Origin: Gammaproteobacteria bacterium
GTDB lineage: Bacteria > Pseudomonadota > Gammaproteobacteria > Pseudomonadales > Halieaceae
DNA: 60,251 nt
Direction of reading: 5' to 3'
Assembly: GCA_030433415.1 (NCBI GenBank)
Contig: JAUIMF010000013.1
Coordinates: forward strand, 1-60,251
Numbering within the stretch: position 1 is the stretch's first letter; each line of letters begins with the position of its first letter. The translations under genes and the position numbers were made by a program. Below, piece after piece: positions 41,219 to 52,100 of this stretch. A model generated the notes under the pieces. The model was not told the origin of the DNA. It saw nothing but the letters and a program-made list of their open reading frames with translations, and searched no databases.

Positions 41219-41733
41219 AGTCCTCCGCCGCCCTTGCAATCCGCCTGCTTGCCCTGGATGTGGACGGCGTGCTCACCGATGGACGCATCACCTACGGCAA
41301 TGACGGCGAGGAACTCAAGTCCTTCAACATCAAGGACGGCCTGGGCATAAAGCTACTGCAACGCGCGGGCATTGAGGTGGCCATCATCACCGGCCGCCAA
41401 TCCGCCATCGTTGCTCGCCGTGCAACGGAGCTGGGCATCAACACGATTATTCAGGGGCGTGAAGACAAACTGGTCGCCCTCAAGGAGCTGTGCCAGAAGC
41501 ACGGGCTCGAACTGACCGCCTGCGCCTACATGGGTGACGACCTGCCCGATCTGGCTGCGATCCAGGCCGCGGCGATCGGCATGACCGTCGCCGATGCCTG
41601 CGCCGCGGTCGCCGCGGCGGCGGACTGGCAGTCAGGTTTTGCCGGTGGTTGCGGCGCCGTGCGTGAAGCCTGCGAGATGCTGCTTGAGGCCCGGGGCCAG
41701 CGCCGTGAACTTGAAGCGGAATTCGCCCTGTGA
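41215..41733 (+). CDS. kdsC: Kdo-8-phosphate phosphatase KdsC
   Basis: KdsC is a HAD-superfamily phosphatase that frees Kdo. The 172-residue protein has the DxD motif LDVDGVLTDGRI, the AIITGRQS motif and the MGDDLPD motif. Its GTG overlaps the kdsD stop, and its own stop overlaps the lptC GTG. Confidence 0.97.
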   Translation: MKSSAALAIRLLALDVDGVLTDGRITYGNDGEELKSFNIKDGLGIKLLQRAGIEVAIITGRQSAIVARRATELGINTIIQGREDKLVALKELCQKHGLELTACAYMGDDLPDLAAIQAAAIGMTVADACAAVAAAADWQSGFAGGCGAVREACEMLLEARGQRRELEAEFAL

Positions 41734-42281
41734 AGAAGCGCCTGTCCGGTACCCTCATACTGGGCGCGGCGGCGCTGGCCTATCTGCTGTCGGGTGAAAC
41801 ACCCCCACTCATTCAGGAGGCCCCTACCGAGGCCGGCGGTGAGCAAGCCATACCCCAGAGCTACGCCCGGGGTGTCAGCATGCGGGAGTTCGACCCCGAG
41901 GGCGTACTGCGTGATCGTACCGACGCCGACGAACTGCGCCGCTACCCACAGCAGCAGTTGGTGGAGCTCGACGCCCCCAAACGCTGGCACTACGCCAACG
42001 AGGGTCCCTGGCAGGCCAGCGCGGAAACCGGTGTGCTGTACGAGAGGCGGAAGCACTTGCACCTTACCGACAATGTGCAGCTGCGCTACGATACCGAAGG
42101 CGTGGAGTTTCTGACGCAGAGCATGATCCTCGACCTGCGTCAGCGCAAAGCCCGCAGCGAAACGCCGGCCCGCGCCTGGCAGGACGGCAGTGTCATGCTG
42201 GGCGATCGTCTGTTTGTGGATCTGGACAGGCAACTGGCAACGCTTACCGGGAGCGTACGGACGGTCTATGAACCTGAGTAG
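41730..42281 (+). CDS. lptC: LPS export protein LptC
   Basis: LptC is the bitopic inner-membrane protein that passes LPS from LptB2FG to LptA. The 183-residue protein has one N-terminal span (TLILGAAALAYLLSG) and a beta-jellyroll domain with ETGVLYERRKHLHLTDNV. Start GTG overlaps kdsC; the 3' end overlaps lptA by 14 bases. Confidence 0.94.
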   Translation: MKKRLSGTLILGAAALAYLLSGETPPLIQEAPTEAGGEQAIPQSYARGVSMREFDPEGVLRDRTDADELRRYPQQQLVELDAPKRWHYANEGPWQASAETGVLYERRKHLHLTDNVQLRYDTEGVEFLTQSMILDLRQRKARSETPARAWQDGSVMLGDRLFVDLDRQLATLTGSVRTVYEPE

Positions 42282-42906
42282 ATTATTCGCGGCAGTGCTG
42301 TTACCCGTCCTCGCGCCGGCACCGGCCCTGGCGCTGCCAGATGACCGCAATCAGGCCATCGAGATTACTGCTGAGCGGGCCCTGCGCGATGAAAAAGCCG
42401 GCTACACGGTATACACCGGGGACGTCATCCTGGCCCAGGGCAGCCTGCTGATTGAAGCAGAACGCCTGACGATTTTTCACGACAGCGAGGCGGCAAACCG
42501 TATCGTGGCCACGGGCTCACCGGCGACGCTGAGCCAACAGCCCGAAATCGACAAGGGCATTGTCACTGCCCGCGCCGGGCGCATCATCTACGAGAAATCC
42601 CAGGAGCGGGTGCTGCTGCGCGAGGCCGCCACCATTGAGCAGGATGGTGCTGTGGTCAGCGGAGAATCCATCGACTATTTCATGGCACAGCAGCGGGTCC
42701 GTGCCGACGCGGGCAACGAAGACAGCAGCGATCGGGTCCAGGTCATCATCCCCGCCGAGGTCATCGCCGCCAATCAGGATGAAGACGACACACCGGCATC
42801 CGGCGCCGAGCAAAGCTCTGAAGAAGCCGCAGACCCTGCGGCGCCGGAGCCCGCAGAGGACCAAGAGGAATCCGAGAGCAGCAATGGCAGTCCTGACAGC
42901 CCGTAA
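42268..42906 (+). CDS. lptA: Periplasmic LPS bridge protein LptA
   Basis: LptA polymerises into the periplasmic bridge that carries LPS to LptDE. The 212-residue protein has a signal peptide ending about ALA at residue 23, then the OstA-like domain with [30 protein letters not shown] and [16 protein letters not shown]. The last 45 residues are an acidic, disordered tail ([18 protein letters not shown]), longer than in E. coli LptA. It overlaps lptB by 23 bases. Confidence 0.94.
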   Translation: MNLSRLFAAVLLPVLAPAPALALPDDRNQAIEITAERALRDEKAGYTVYTGDVILAQGSLLIEAERLTIFHDSEAANRIVATGSPATLSQQPEIDKGIVTARAGRIIYEKSQERVLLREAATIEQDGAVVSGESIDYFMAQQRVRADAGNEDSSDRVQVIIPAEVIAANQDEDDTPASGAEQSSEEAADPAAPEPAEDQEESESSNGSPDSP

Positions 42907-43609
42907 CCTCGCCAAAGCCTATCGCGGTCGCGCCGTCGTCAAGGATGTGAGCCTGTCGGTTGAAAGCGCCCAGGTCGTGGGGCTGTTGGGCCCCAACGGC
43001 GCCGGCAAGACCACCTGCTTTTACATGATCGTGGGCATCGTGGCCGCGGACGCCGGAGCGATCGAAATCGATGGCAACAGCATCACCGGCATGGCCATGC
43101 ACGAGCGTGCCCGGCGCGGTATTGGCTACCTGCCGCAGGAAGCCTCCATATTCCGGCGCATGAGCGTCGGCGACAATATCCTCTCCATTCTCGAGACTCG
43201 CAGGGATCTGAAGCGCAAGGAACGCCTTCAGCGCCGCGACGAACTGCTCGAGGAATTCCACATCAGCCACCTGCGCGACAGTCTTGGCCAGGCCCTGTCG
43301 GGCGGCGAGCGTCGACGGGTAGAAATCGCCCGGGCGCTGGCCATGGAGCCCCAGTTCATCCTGCTGGACGAACCCTTTGCCGGCGTTGATCCGATCTCGG
43401 TGGGCGACATCAAGAACATCATCCGCCACCTGCAGAGCCGCGGTATCGGCGTGCTGATCACCGACCACAATGTGCGCGAGACTCTGGACATCTGCGAAAC
43501 CGCCTATATCGTTGGTGAGGGCCATATCATCGCCGAGGGCACACCCCAGGACGTGCTGGACAATGCCAAGGTGCGCAAGGTTTACCTGGGCGAAAACTTC
43601 CGTCTCTGA
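42884..43609 (+). CDS. lptB: LPS export ABC ATPase LptB
   Basis: LptB is the cytoplasmic ATPase of the LptB2FG transporter. The 241-residue protein has Walker [10 protein letters not shown], the signature motif [16 protein letters not shown], Walker [16 protein letters not shown] and the switch histidine in [10 protein letters not shown]. It begins inside the end of lptA. Next comes rpoN after a 176-base gap. Confidence 0.98.
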   Translation: MAVLTARNLAKAYRGRAVVKDVSLSVESAQVVGLLGPNGAGKTTCFYMIVGIVAADAGAIEIDGNSITGMAMHERARRGIGYLPQEASIFRRMSVGDNILSILETRRDLKRKERLQRRDELLEEFHISHLRDSLGQALSGGERRRVEIARALAMEPQFILLDEPFAGVDPISVGDIKNIIRHLQSRGIGVLITDHNVRETLDICETAYIVGEGHIIAEGTPQDVLDNAKVRKVYLGENFRL

Positions 43610-43645
43610 CGCCAGCAATGGCCGTAAATGTGAGCCGCCACACAA

Positions 43646-43668
43646 GTTTGCGCGTCCCCTGCGCAAAC
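43646..43668. repeat. Perfect 8-bp inverted repeat between lptB and rpoN
   Basis: GTTTGCGC and GCGCAAAC flank a seven-base loop, about 40 bases after lptB and 120 before rpoN. No U-tract follows on the plus strand, so it may be a protein site or a processing hairpin rather than a terminator. Confidence 0.6.
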
Positions 43669-43785
43669 CGTGACTAACACAATGCAATAACTGCGCCAAG
43701 CCGTTGCGCGGGCACCATCGACAAGCCTACACTGAGAGCCGACATTGCCACTGAACGCATCAGGGCACGGAGACACGGCACGACC

Positions 43786-45270
43786 ATGAAGCAGGGTTTA
43801 CAGCTCAAGCTCGGCCAGTCATTGACGATGACGCCACAGTTGCAGCAGGCCATACGCCTGCTGCAGTTGAGCACCCTGGATCTGCAGCAGGAGATTCAGC
43901 AGGCGCTGCAGGAAAACCCCATGCTCGAGGTGGACGAGGAGGTCCCCGAGAACGACTCCGACGGCAATGACGCCGTTAATGAGCGAGCCAACGAAGGCCC
44001 TCTGGACAACCCCGAGTTGAGCGCTAACGCGTCGGATCCCAATGCCGACGGTGACTTCGAACCGACCATGCCCGATGACCTGCCGGTGGACACCCAGTGG
44101 GAGGACATCCTGCCCTCGAGCGCGCCGGCACCGATGAGCGAGGCGGGCGAAGATTTCGATTTTGACAGCCGCAACGGAGCCGGCGAGTCCCTCAAGGACC
44201 ATCTACTCTGGCAGCTCAACCTCACACGTCTGTCCGAGAAAGACCAGATCATCGCCCTGGCCATCATCGACGCCACCGACACCAACGGGCGCCTCAACAG
44301 CAGCGTCGAGGAGTTGCTGGAGCTGTTTCCGCCCGAACTGGATATTGAGGACGACGAGGTTGTTGCCGTGCTCCACGCGCTGCAGCAATTTGAGCCCGTC
44401 GGGGTGTTTGCCCGGGACCTGCAGGAGTGCCTGCTGCTGCAGTTGCGCCAGATTCCCGCCGACACGCCCTGGCTGGAACAGGCGCGAATCCTGATCAATC
44501 GGCATATCAACCAGCTCAGCAACGGTGACTTCGCCCAGATCATGCGGCGCATGAAGCTACCTGAGGAGGACCTTCGCAGCGTACTGCGGCTCGTGCAGTC
44601 CCTGGACCCCTTCCCCGGCAAGCAGATTGGCGACGACGACACGGAATATGTCGTACCTGATGTTTTCGTCAGCAAGAAAGAAGGCCGTTGGGTGGTGGAA
44701 CTCAACCCCGATACGGCGCCGCGCCTGCGCATCAACAGTCACTATGCGGGCCTGATCAAGCGCGCCGACAGCAGCGCTGACAACAGCTACCTGCGCGACA
44801 ACCTGCAGGAAGCGCGGTGGTTCCTGAAAAGCCTGCAGAGTCGCAACGAGACCATGATGAAAGTCGCGTCAGAAATCGTACGCCGCCAACGCAATTTTCT
44901 GGAGTATGGCGACGAGGCCATGAAGCCGCTGGTTCTGCACGACATTGCCGAAGCGGTAGAGATGCACGAGTCCACGATCTCGCGGGTCACCACGCGCAAG
45001 TACATGCATACGCCGCGCGGCATCTTCGAACTCAAATACTTCTTCTCGAGTCACGTAGCGACAACGTCTGGTGGCGCCTGCTCATCGACCGCCATCCGGG
45101 CCCTGATAAAAAAACTTATCGCGGCAGAGAACGCCCGCAAGCCCCTGTCTGACAGCAAGCTGGCACAGCTGCTGGAGGAGCAGGGAATCCAGGTCGCCAG
45201 GCGCACAATCGCAAAGTATCGCGACAGCCTCATGATCCCCCCGTCGAACGAGCGCAAGCGCCTGGTTTGA
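43786..45270 (+). CDS. rpoN: RNA polymerase sigma54 factor RpoN
   Basis: Sigma54 directs transcription from -24/-12 promoters opened by AAA+ activators. The 494-residue protein has the glutamine-rich region I ([20 protein letters not shown]), an acidic region II, the core-binding region III, and the C-terminal RpoN box [15 protein letters not shown]. It lies downstream of lptB and upstream of hpf and the nitrogen PTS genes, as in most gammaproteobacteria. Confidence 0.98.
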   Translation: MKQGLQLKLGQSLTMTPQLQQAIRLLQLSTLDLQQEIQQALQENPMLEVDEEVPENDSDGNDAVNERANEGPLDNPELSANASDPNADGDFEPTMPDDLPVDTQWEDILPSSAPAPMSEAGEDFDFDSRNGAGESLKDHLLWQLNLTRLSEKDQIIALAIIDATDTNGRLNSSVEELLELFPPELDIEDDEVVAVLHALQQFEPVGVFARDLQECLLLQLRQIPADTPWLEQARILINRHINQLSNGDFAQIMRRMKLPEEDLRSVLRLVQSLDPFPGKQIGDDDTEYVVPDVFVSKKEGRWVVELNPDTAPRLRINSHYAGLIKRADSSADNSYLRDNLQEARWFLKSLQSRNETMMKVASEIVRRQRNFLEYGDEAMKPLVLHDIAEAVEMHESTISRVTTRKYMHTPRGIFELKYFFSSHVATTSGGACSSTAIRALIKKLIAAENARKPLSDSKLAQLLEEQGIQVARRTIAKYRDSLMIPPSNERKRLV

Positions 45271-45337
45271 TGGCACGGATCCGGCGATCCACAACACAAG
45301 CGTCACAAAGACGCGGCAGCATGCCAAGGAGAGACCC

Positions 45338-45625
45338 ATGCAACTGACGATCAGCGGACACCATGTCGACGTATCCGACCCACTGCGCGAATACGTGGAG
45401 GCCAAATTTGAGCGCCTGCAACGCCACTACAGTCAGATTACCAACGTCGACGTGACGCTGATCGTCGAGAAGCTGGTGCAAAAAGCCGAGGCCACGGTGC
45501 ACATCGCCGGTAAAGACCTGTTTGCAGCGGCGGACTCCGAAGACATGTATGCCGCCATCGACGCCCTGGCCGACAAACTGGATCGCCAGCTCATCAAGCA
45601 CAAGGAAAAACACCGCTCCCACTGA
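45338..45625 (+). CDS. hpf: Ribosome hibernation promoting factor (short form)
   Basis: HPF binds the 30S decoding region and promotes 100S dimers in stationary phase. The 95-residue short form starts MQLTISGHHVDVSDPLREYVEAK and has the KLVQKAEATVHIAGKDLFA segment. It has an AGGAGAG ribosome site and lies in the rpoN cluster. Confidence 0.96.
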   Translation: MQLTISGHHVDVSDPLREYVEAKFERLQRHYSQITNVDVTLIVEKLVQKAEATVHIAGKDLFAAADSEDMYAAIDALADKLDRQLIKHKEKHRSH

Positions 45626-45651
45626 GGAGCTGAACAGTACTGGTAAACCCT

Positions 45652-46119
45652 ATGAGTGGTATCACGGACCTCCTGTCACCGGACCGCTGCCTCTGCCAGG
45701 TGCAGGGCGGCAGTCGCAAACAGCTGTTTGAGCTGGTGGCGGACGTGCTTGGGCGCGAACAGGAGGAGTTTCATCCCACCGAGCTGGTGGCGGGTATGCT
45801 TGCCCGGGAGAAGCTGGGCAGCACGGCCCTGGGGGGTGGCATCGCCATTCCCCACTGTCGCCTCAGTGATTGTGAGACGCCAATGGGCGTGTTGATCACC
45901 CTGTCGAACCCGGCAGATTTCGATGCGCCGGATAACGAGAACGTGGACCTGCTGTTTGCTCTGGTCGTCCCCAGCGAGGCGACGCAGGAACACCTGAATC
46001 TGCTCGCGGACCTTGCCAGGCTATTCTGCCAACCCGATTTTTGCGATGAACTGCGGGCCACCCGCACCTCCGAGGCCCTGTATATCACCGCCATCAACGG
46101 TGCGCGGGAGGTGGCCTGA
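45652..46119 (+). CDS. ptsN: Nitrogen PTS enzyme IIA (PtsN)
   Basis: PtsN is the terminal phosphoacceptor of the nitrogen-related PTS, which controls potassium uptake and other targets. The 155-residue protein has the phosphorylated histidine in GIAIPHCRL and NVDLLFALVVPSEA. It follows hpf and directly abuts rapZ. Confidence 0.96.
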   Translation: MSGITDLLSPDRCLCQVQGGSRKQLFELVADVLGREQEEFHPTELVAGMLAREKLGSTALGGGIAIPHCRLSDCETPMGVLITLSNPADFDAPDNENVDLLFALVVPSEATQEHLNLLADLARLFCQPDFCDELRATRTSEALYITAINGAREVA

Positions 46120-46986
46120 TTGGATCTGATCCTTATCAGTGGCCGCTCCGGGTCTGGTAAGAGCACCGCTCTGCACCAGCTCGAGGACGATGGTTACTTT
46201 GCCATCGACAACCTGCCCGCCTCGCTGTTACCGGCGCTGGTCCGCGACACCGCACCGGGACTGCCGAAGCAGTTTCGCGGCATCGCCGTGTGCATCGATG
46301 CGCGCAACGCCGGCTGGGATCTGGATATGTTTCCCGCCACGCTGGCCGCCCTGCCGGACGATGCCCGCCCGCGGATCCTGTTCCTGGACGCCGACGATGA
46401 AACCCTGATGCGCCGCTTCAGCGAAACGCGGCGCCGCCACCCGCTGTCCAGCGAAAGCCTGCCCCTTGCCGAAGCGATAAAGCACGAAGCCCAGTTGCTT
46501 GAGCCTCTCGCTGCCGCCGCGACCCTGACGCTGGATACGCGGGCGATGACCATCTATGAACTGCGCGATGCGATTCGCCAGCGTCTCGTCGGGCAGGACG
46601 CCGAGGGCATGGCGGTGCTGGTGCAGTCCTTCGGTTTCAAGCGGGGCATCCCTGTCGATGCGGATCTGGTGTTCGATCTGCGCATGCTGCCCAATCCCCA
46701 CTGGTCCGCCGAGCTTCGCCCAAAGACCGGCCTGGACCCGGCGGTGGCGGCCTATCTCGAGGAACATGACATCACCCGGCAGCTCTTCGATGACCTCGCT
46801 GGTTTTCTCGATCGGTGGCTGCCGGCCTACAGTGAGAGCAACCGCTCCTACCTCACCGTGGCCGTGGGCTGTACCGGCGGCCAGCACCGATCGGTGTACA
46901 TGGCTCGCCGCCTCTACGACCACCTGCAGGGTCGCCACGGCCAGGTGCAACTGCGCCATCGAGAACTCGTACAGGCGTCGATGTGA
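46120..46986 (+). CDS. rapZ: RNase adapter protein RapZ
   Basis: RapZ binds GlmZ/GlmY-type small RNAs and controls amino-sugar synthesis. The 288-residue protein has Walker A SGRSGSGKST and the C-terminal FGFKRGIPVDADLVFDLRMLPNP and GCTGGQHRSVYMARRL segments. The TTG start at 46120 comes right after the ptsN stop, and the first residues match the family N-terminus. Confidence 0.96.
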   Translation: MDLILISGRSGSGKSTALHQLEDDGYFAIDNLPASLLPALVRDTAPGLPKQFRGIAVCIDARNAGWDLDMFPATLAALPDDARPRILFLDADDETLMRRFSETRRRHPLSSESLPLAEAIKHEAQLLEPLAAAATLTLDTRAMTIYELRDAIRQRLVGQDAEGMAVLVQSFGFKRGIPVDADLVFDLRMLPNPHWSAELRPKTGLDPAVAAYLEEHDITRQLFDDLAGFLDRWLPAYSESNRSYLTVAVGCTGGQHRSVYMARRLYDHLQGRHGQVQLRHRELVQASM

Positions 46987-47252
46987 TCAAGAGCGAACTG
47001 ACGATCATCAACAAGCTCGGGCTGCACGCCCGGGCGGCGTCAAAGTTTGTCAGCTGCGCCAGTCGCTTCAGCTCGACGATCCGCGTGGCCCGCGATGGTC
47101 AGTGGGTCGACGGCAAGAGCATAATGTCGGTAATGATGCTCGCCGCGGGCAAGGGTACGGTACTTGATGTCGAAATCGACGGCGCGGACGAACAGGCCGC
47201 ACTGCAGGCCCTGGAAGACCTCGTAGGCGACTACTTCGGCGAAGGCGAATGA
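46983..47252 (+). CDS. ptsO: Nitrogen PTS phosphocarrier NPr (PtsO)
   Basis: NPr is the HPr-like phosphocarrier of the nitrogen PTS. The 89-residue protein has the active histidine in NKLGLHARAASKFV and the serine region DGKSIMSVMMLAAGKG. GTG 46983 overlaps the rapZ stop. Its partner EI-Ntr (ptsP) is not in the window. Confidence 0.96.
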   Translation: MIKSELTIINKLGLHARAASKFVSCASRFSSTIRVARDGQWVDGKSIMSVMMLAAGKGTVLDVEIDGADEQAALQALEDLVGDYFGEGE

Positions 47253-48601
47253 GCACTCTCGGCGAAGAACAAACCAGCCCGACAGAGAACGTTTCGCGAG
47301 CCCTCGAAGAGGGTACGCTGCGGGACGTACGCCGCCTGATCCGGAACATGGACCCCGGTGACGTCGCCCACATCCTCGAGTCATCGCCACCGCGCCATCG
47401 CCACGTACTCTGGCAGCTGATTGAAGGCACCCAGGAAGCCGAGGTCATCAATGAACTCGGCGAAGAGCTCAAGGTCGATTTCCTCCAGGCGATGGCGCCA
47501 GACGAGGTCGCCCAGCTCACGGAAGAACTGGATGACGATGACGTCGCCGACATTCTGCAGCAGTTGCCCGAAGAATTTACCGCGCTCGTACTGGAGGAGA
47601 TGGACGAGCAGGACCGGGCCCGCCTCGAAAAAGTGATGGTGTACGCCGACGATACCGCCGGCGGCCTGATGAACACCGATACGATCACGATCCGTGCGGA
47701 CGTGACCCTCGACGTGGTACTGCGCTACCTGCGCCGTCACGACGAAATCCCGGATATGACCGACACCCTGATCGTGGTCAATCGTGACGACCGTTACCTG
47801 GGTGTACTGCCGATTCGAACCCTGCTGGTTTCGGACCCCACGAAGTCGGTGCGTGAATGCATGATCGCCCGACGCCAGGCAATTCCCACGGACATGCCCG
47901 ATGACGAAGTCGCTCGCCTGTTTGCGCGCAAGGACTGGGTGTCGGCGCCCGTGGTGGACGAAGACGACTACGTCGTCGGTCGTATCACCATTGATGATGT
48001 GGTGGACGTGATTCGCGAGGACGCGGACCACTCTCTGATGTCCATGGCGGGCCTTGGTGAAGACGACGATACCTTTGCGCCAGCCCTCAAGACCGCACGA
48101 CGGCGCGCGGTCTGGCTGGGCGTGAACCTGATCACCGCCTTTATCGCCGCATCGGTCATCAACCTGTTTCAGGGCACGATCGAGAAGGTCGTCGCCCTCG
48201 CCGTGCTCATGCCCATCGTCGCCTCGATGGGCGGTATCGCCGGCACGCAGACCCTGACCGTACTGATTCGTGCCATCGCCATGGGACAGGTCAACAGCGG
48301 CAACGCCCGTTGGCTACTCAGCCGCGAAGCCCTGGTGGGAGCACTCAACGGCGTCACCTGGGCTGTGGTCGTCGCGGTCGCCGCCGCCCTCTGGTTCAAC
48401 GACTCCACCCTGGGCCTGATCATTGCAACGGCGATCGTGATCAATCTGGTAACCGCTGGCCTAGCTGGCGCGATGCTGCCGATGGTGCTGCAACGCATGA
48501 ACATTGATCCGGCCCTGGCCGGTGGCGTGGTGCTCACCACCGTCACCGACGTGGTGGGTTTTCTTTCGTTTCTCGGACTGGCGTCGGTGTTCTATGGCTG
48601 A
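47249..48601 (+). CDS. mgtE: Magnesium transporter MgtE
   Basis: MgtE is a magnesium-gated Mg2+ channel. The 450-residue protein has an N-terminal helical domain (about 20-130), a CBS pair (about 130-255), a linker helix, and five membrane spans. The filter-region segments PIVASMGGIAGTQTLTVLIR and GGVVLTTVTDVVGF are present. Its start overlaps the ptsO stop by four bases, and its stop overlaps the darP start by eight. Confidence 0.96.
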   Translation: MSTLGEEQTSPTENVSRALEEGTLRDVRRLIRNMDPGDVAHILESSPPRHRHVLWQLIEGTQEAEVINELGEELKVDFLQAMAPDEVAQLTEELDDDDVADILQQLPEEFTALVLEEMDEQDRARLEKVMVYADDTAGGLMNTDTITIRADVTLDVVLRYLRRHDEIPDMTDTLIVVNRDDRYLGVLPIRTLLVSDPTKSVRECMIARRQAIPTDMPDDEVARLFARKDWVSAPVVDEDDYVVGRITIDDVVDVIREDADHSLMSMAGLGEDDDTFAPALKTARRRAVWLGVNLITAFIAASVINLFQGTIEKVVALAVLMPIVASMGGIAGTQTLTVLIRAIAMGQVNSGNARWLLSREALVGALNGVTWAVVVAVAAALWFNDSTLGLIIATAIVINLVTAGLAGAMLPMVLQRMNIDPALAGGVVLTTVTDVVGFLSFLGLASVFYG

Positions 48602-49115
48602 CGAGATTCACGACTTTGAGGACGAAGCGCCAAGCAAATCGGCGCTCAAACGCGAGTCGACGGCGTTACAGGAGCTGGGAGAAGCGCTCTGCGAACTGAG
48701 TCCTGCCGAACTGGACAAGATCCCCATCGAGGATTCGGCGCTGCTGGATGCAATTCACGAAGCCAAGCGCATTCAGAAGCACGGCGCGCTGCGCCGCCAC
48801 CGCCAGTACATTGGCAAGCTTATGCGGCGCATCGATGCCGAACCCCTGCGCGAGGCGCTTGAGGCACTGCACCAGACCCGCCACGACGAAGCGGCCGCCT
48901 TTCACGCGCTGGAGGCTCAGCGTGAAGCGTTGATCCGCGGCGGAGACGCACAACTGGGCGAGTTTATTGCTGCCAATCCCGACGCCGACCGTCAGCATCT
49001 GCGCCAACTCGTACGCGAAGCGCAACGAGAGCAAAAGGCAGGCAAGCCCCCCGCCGCTAGCCGTCGCCTGTTTCGCTACCTGCGGACGCTGCGGGAGATG
49101 GCTTCTTCACCGTAG
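48594..49115 (+). CDS. darP: Ribosome-associated protein DarP (YjgA)
   Basis: DarP (YjgA, DUF615) associates with late 50S assembly intermediates. The 173-residue helical protein has SKSALKRESTALQELGEAL, the KIPIEDSALLDAI segment and KHGALRRHRQYIGKLMRRID. The ATG lies inside the mgtE 3' end. Its last 59 bases overlap the end of yhdP on the other strand. Confidence 0.93.
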   Translation: MADEIHDFEDEAPSKSALKRESTALQELGEALCELSPAELDKIPIEDSALLDAIHEAKRIQKHGALRRHRQYIGKLMRRIDAEPLREALEALHQTRHDEAAAFHALEAQREALIRGGDAQLGEFIAANPDADRQHLRQLVREAQREQKAGKPPAASRRLFRYLRTLREMASSP

Positions 49116-52100
49116 GTTGATCGTCAAAGAGTCGTCGAAATTCCACCTCGGGAGAATCCAGGTCGCCGCTCACACGATAGACCGCCGAAGACATGCGGTT
49201 GACCTGCTTCTCGAACACTTTACTCACCACGAACACGCCAGCAGCCACCGGTAAGCCGCCTGCCAGCGCGGCGACCCAGGGCAGGTTATTGGCAACGGGC
49301 AGGGTCACCACCAGATCACCATCTACACGCTGGCCTTTCAGGTCACTGACACCATTGAAGGCAAAGGCGCTGGCAGCGCCGTCAATCTGCATGTTCACAA
49401 TATCCATGCTTCCGCCTCGAAAATTCAGCTGTGTCTGCGCCGTCTGAAACGGAATCCCCGCTTCAAACATGTGTGCGAGACTCAGGCCGCGCAGTATCTC
49501 CGCAAGATTGAGAAAGCTGATCATGGCCAGGGCACCCGAAGGGTTGTCGAGAATCCGGCCATTGCGCGCCTCGATGGTCACGTTACCTCGTGCCGCCAGG
49601 GACGAGAACGCGGTCGGCGCGCCGGGCCAGTCAAGGCGAAGCGACAGTTCGCCCCGTTCTGACTCCAGCGTAGGCGCGAAGGCCGCTGCCTCCAGCACGG
49701 CGCCGAAATCATCGAAGGTCGTATCCAGCTCCAGCGCGGTGTACTCCCCATCACCATCGCTTCCCCAGCGCAGCATTCCCGGTGCGGGGTCATCCAGTCG
49801 CAGTTTCCACAGCTCGCCGCGAATCGCCGATGCGTAAAGAGAGCCGTCCGCCTGTTGCGTATCCAGATCGAAACTGAAATTACCCAGGGAGCGCTCAGCA
49901 CTGCGCAAATCCAGCACATCAACATGCATGCTCGGTAACAGGGCAACGGCGTCCGTGAGCTTCAGGGGACTACCCGAATCGCCGCCAAACCTGGCGGTGT
50001 CCAAATACTCCACAAGCAGGTGCAGATCGTCGCCCTCTCGCGTCAGACTGCCCTGCACCCAGTCGGATTCCATGGCACCCTGCCAGAGCGTGTCGACACC
50101 CCACAAATGCAGTTTTGCTCCGCCCAGACTGCGTGACCCGAGCTGCAATTCACCGACTTCCAGGGATTCGATGCGATAGCTGAAGGGTGGGGCCGGGGCT
50201 GCGTTCCCGGCGTTTACATCCGCCTCGGGAGAGTCAGCTGCTGCATTGGAGGCCGCAATATAAGAGGAATAAAAATCAGACCACTGAGCGAGATCCAGAG
50301 ATGACACCGCGCCGGTAAGACAATAACGCTGGTCGCAGGACTCGGTCGCCGGCGCCGTACCGCCAACGGCAGCAACGAGCTGGTGCAGCCCTTCTTCTCG
50401 CAGCGCGATCCTCAGCTTCAGCCGCTCGCCCACGGACAGGTCAATCTGGGGGTCATTGGTGAGCGGCACGGCCATACCCAGGACCAGCGGTTGGTCCGGC
50501 GCCTTTGCAAACGGTGCGGGCGCGTCAAAAGCCACGCCGGTGAGATCGGACTCAAGCTTCAGCCAGGAACCGAGATCCTCGTCGACGGTGATACGCGCAT
50601 GCACGGCGCTGGCGCCATCAGCAAAGTTGAGAAGCGGCAGTTTCAGCCACTCGGCTACGCGCTCGCTACTCACGTCACCATCCAGCGTCAATCCGAGGGA
50701 CGGCAACGCCGTAGCATCTGCCGCCAGGGAAAAAGCACCACCGAGTGCGTTACCTTGCAGCGTGCTCCCCGAAAAGCCCGACCCCGTGTGAAACGCGAGT
50801 GTGCCCGACACCTTATCGACCTGCAGATCTACTTGCTCGATCCAGGCACGCGCCTCCTTGAGCTGCAGATCGAGGGCCACATCCGGAACAGCCGTTTTAT
50901 TGGTGAGCGCGAGCGACAGCCGCAGGTTACCGTCCACGTCACCACCAAACTGCCAACCACTGAACACACCCCGGGTCATGTCTGCCAACGCAGAATCCGC
51001 AAAAAGCGCCGCAGCGCCCTGCGCTGGACCATGGATCCGTCCATCCAGATGCAGTGATGCCTTGCCACCGCGGGCGTCAACGAAACCCATGACCTGCTCT
51101 GCCTCGGCCCCGAGCACCGAGGCACGCTCGACCCGCAACCAGCTACGCGCATCGTCGACCCATACCGTTCCCTGCAGATCCTCCAGCACTGGCCAGGCGG
51201 GGTCGTAGGCCAGCTCGGCCTGATTCAGGTCCAGAAACAACTGCACGGTCATGTGCGGAAAGTTGCCGCGACGCGTACTGCCACGCCAGATAAAGCCAGC
51301 ACGCTCGACCTCGCCCCCGCGCACGCTATCACCCAGCCATCGAAGCAACGGTGCCGGCAGTGTGTAGGGCAGATACTTGTCGCGAAATTCAGCGCGGGAA
51401 TCCTTCAGTCCGATCAGCAGCTCCAACTCGACACCCGTGTCACGCTGCTGGAAAGGAATGTCGATACCGACCAGACCGAACGCCGTGCCCTCTTCGCCCT
51501 GCAGGCGGAGTAAATCGCTGCTGATCTCCAGTCCCGTCGAATCCCAGAAAAAGTAGAGCGTACCCAGGGCATCGCTGTATTCCTGAGGTGCGTGGTACAC
51601 CGACGGGTAGTGCATGACAAACTGATCACTGTCCAACTGGAGCTCACCGCGCCCGGGTTGGAGCGTCAGATAGCCGCTGACACCGGCAAGGGCCGGCGTC
51701 TTGCGCGCCTGCCAGCTCCCCACCTCGAGGGCCTCAAGGCGGGAGCGCAACTGCCAACTTTGCGCGGGCGCAGATAAATCATCCAGGCGTAATTCAATGG
51801 ACCTGAGGTAGCCCTTGGGAGCCAGATCCGGCAGCGCATCGCGCAAACCCTGGGCAAGGCCCGGTGCCGTCGCCAGCAGCGCGGGCAAGGCGTCCAGGCC
51901 AAGGTCCGCTGCACGAATTCGCAGCGCCTGCCCGGACCAGTCGAACTGCGCGCGCTCCAGGTCCAGGGCGCGCCCTTCACGTTCAACGTGAAAATCCTGT
52001 GCCAGCAGAGTCCAGCGTCTTGCGCGCTGCTCCAGGGCGGCGTCAAAACGCAGCACCTCAATGGGTAGGCTCCAGGCAGCGCCACGCTCCTCAAGCAGCA

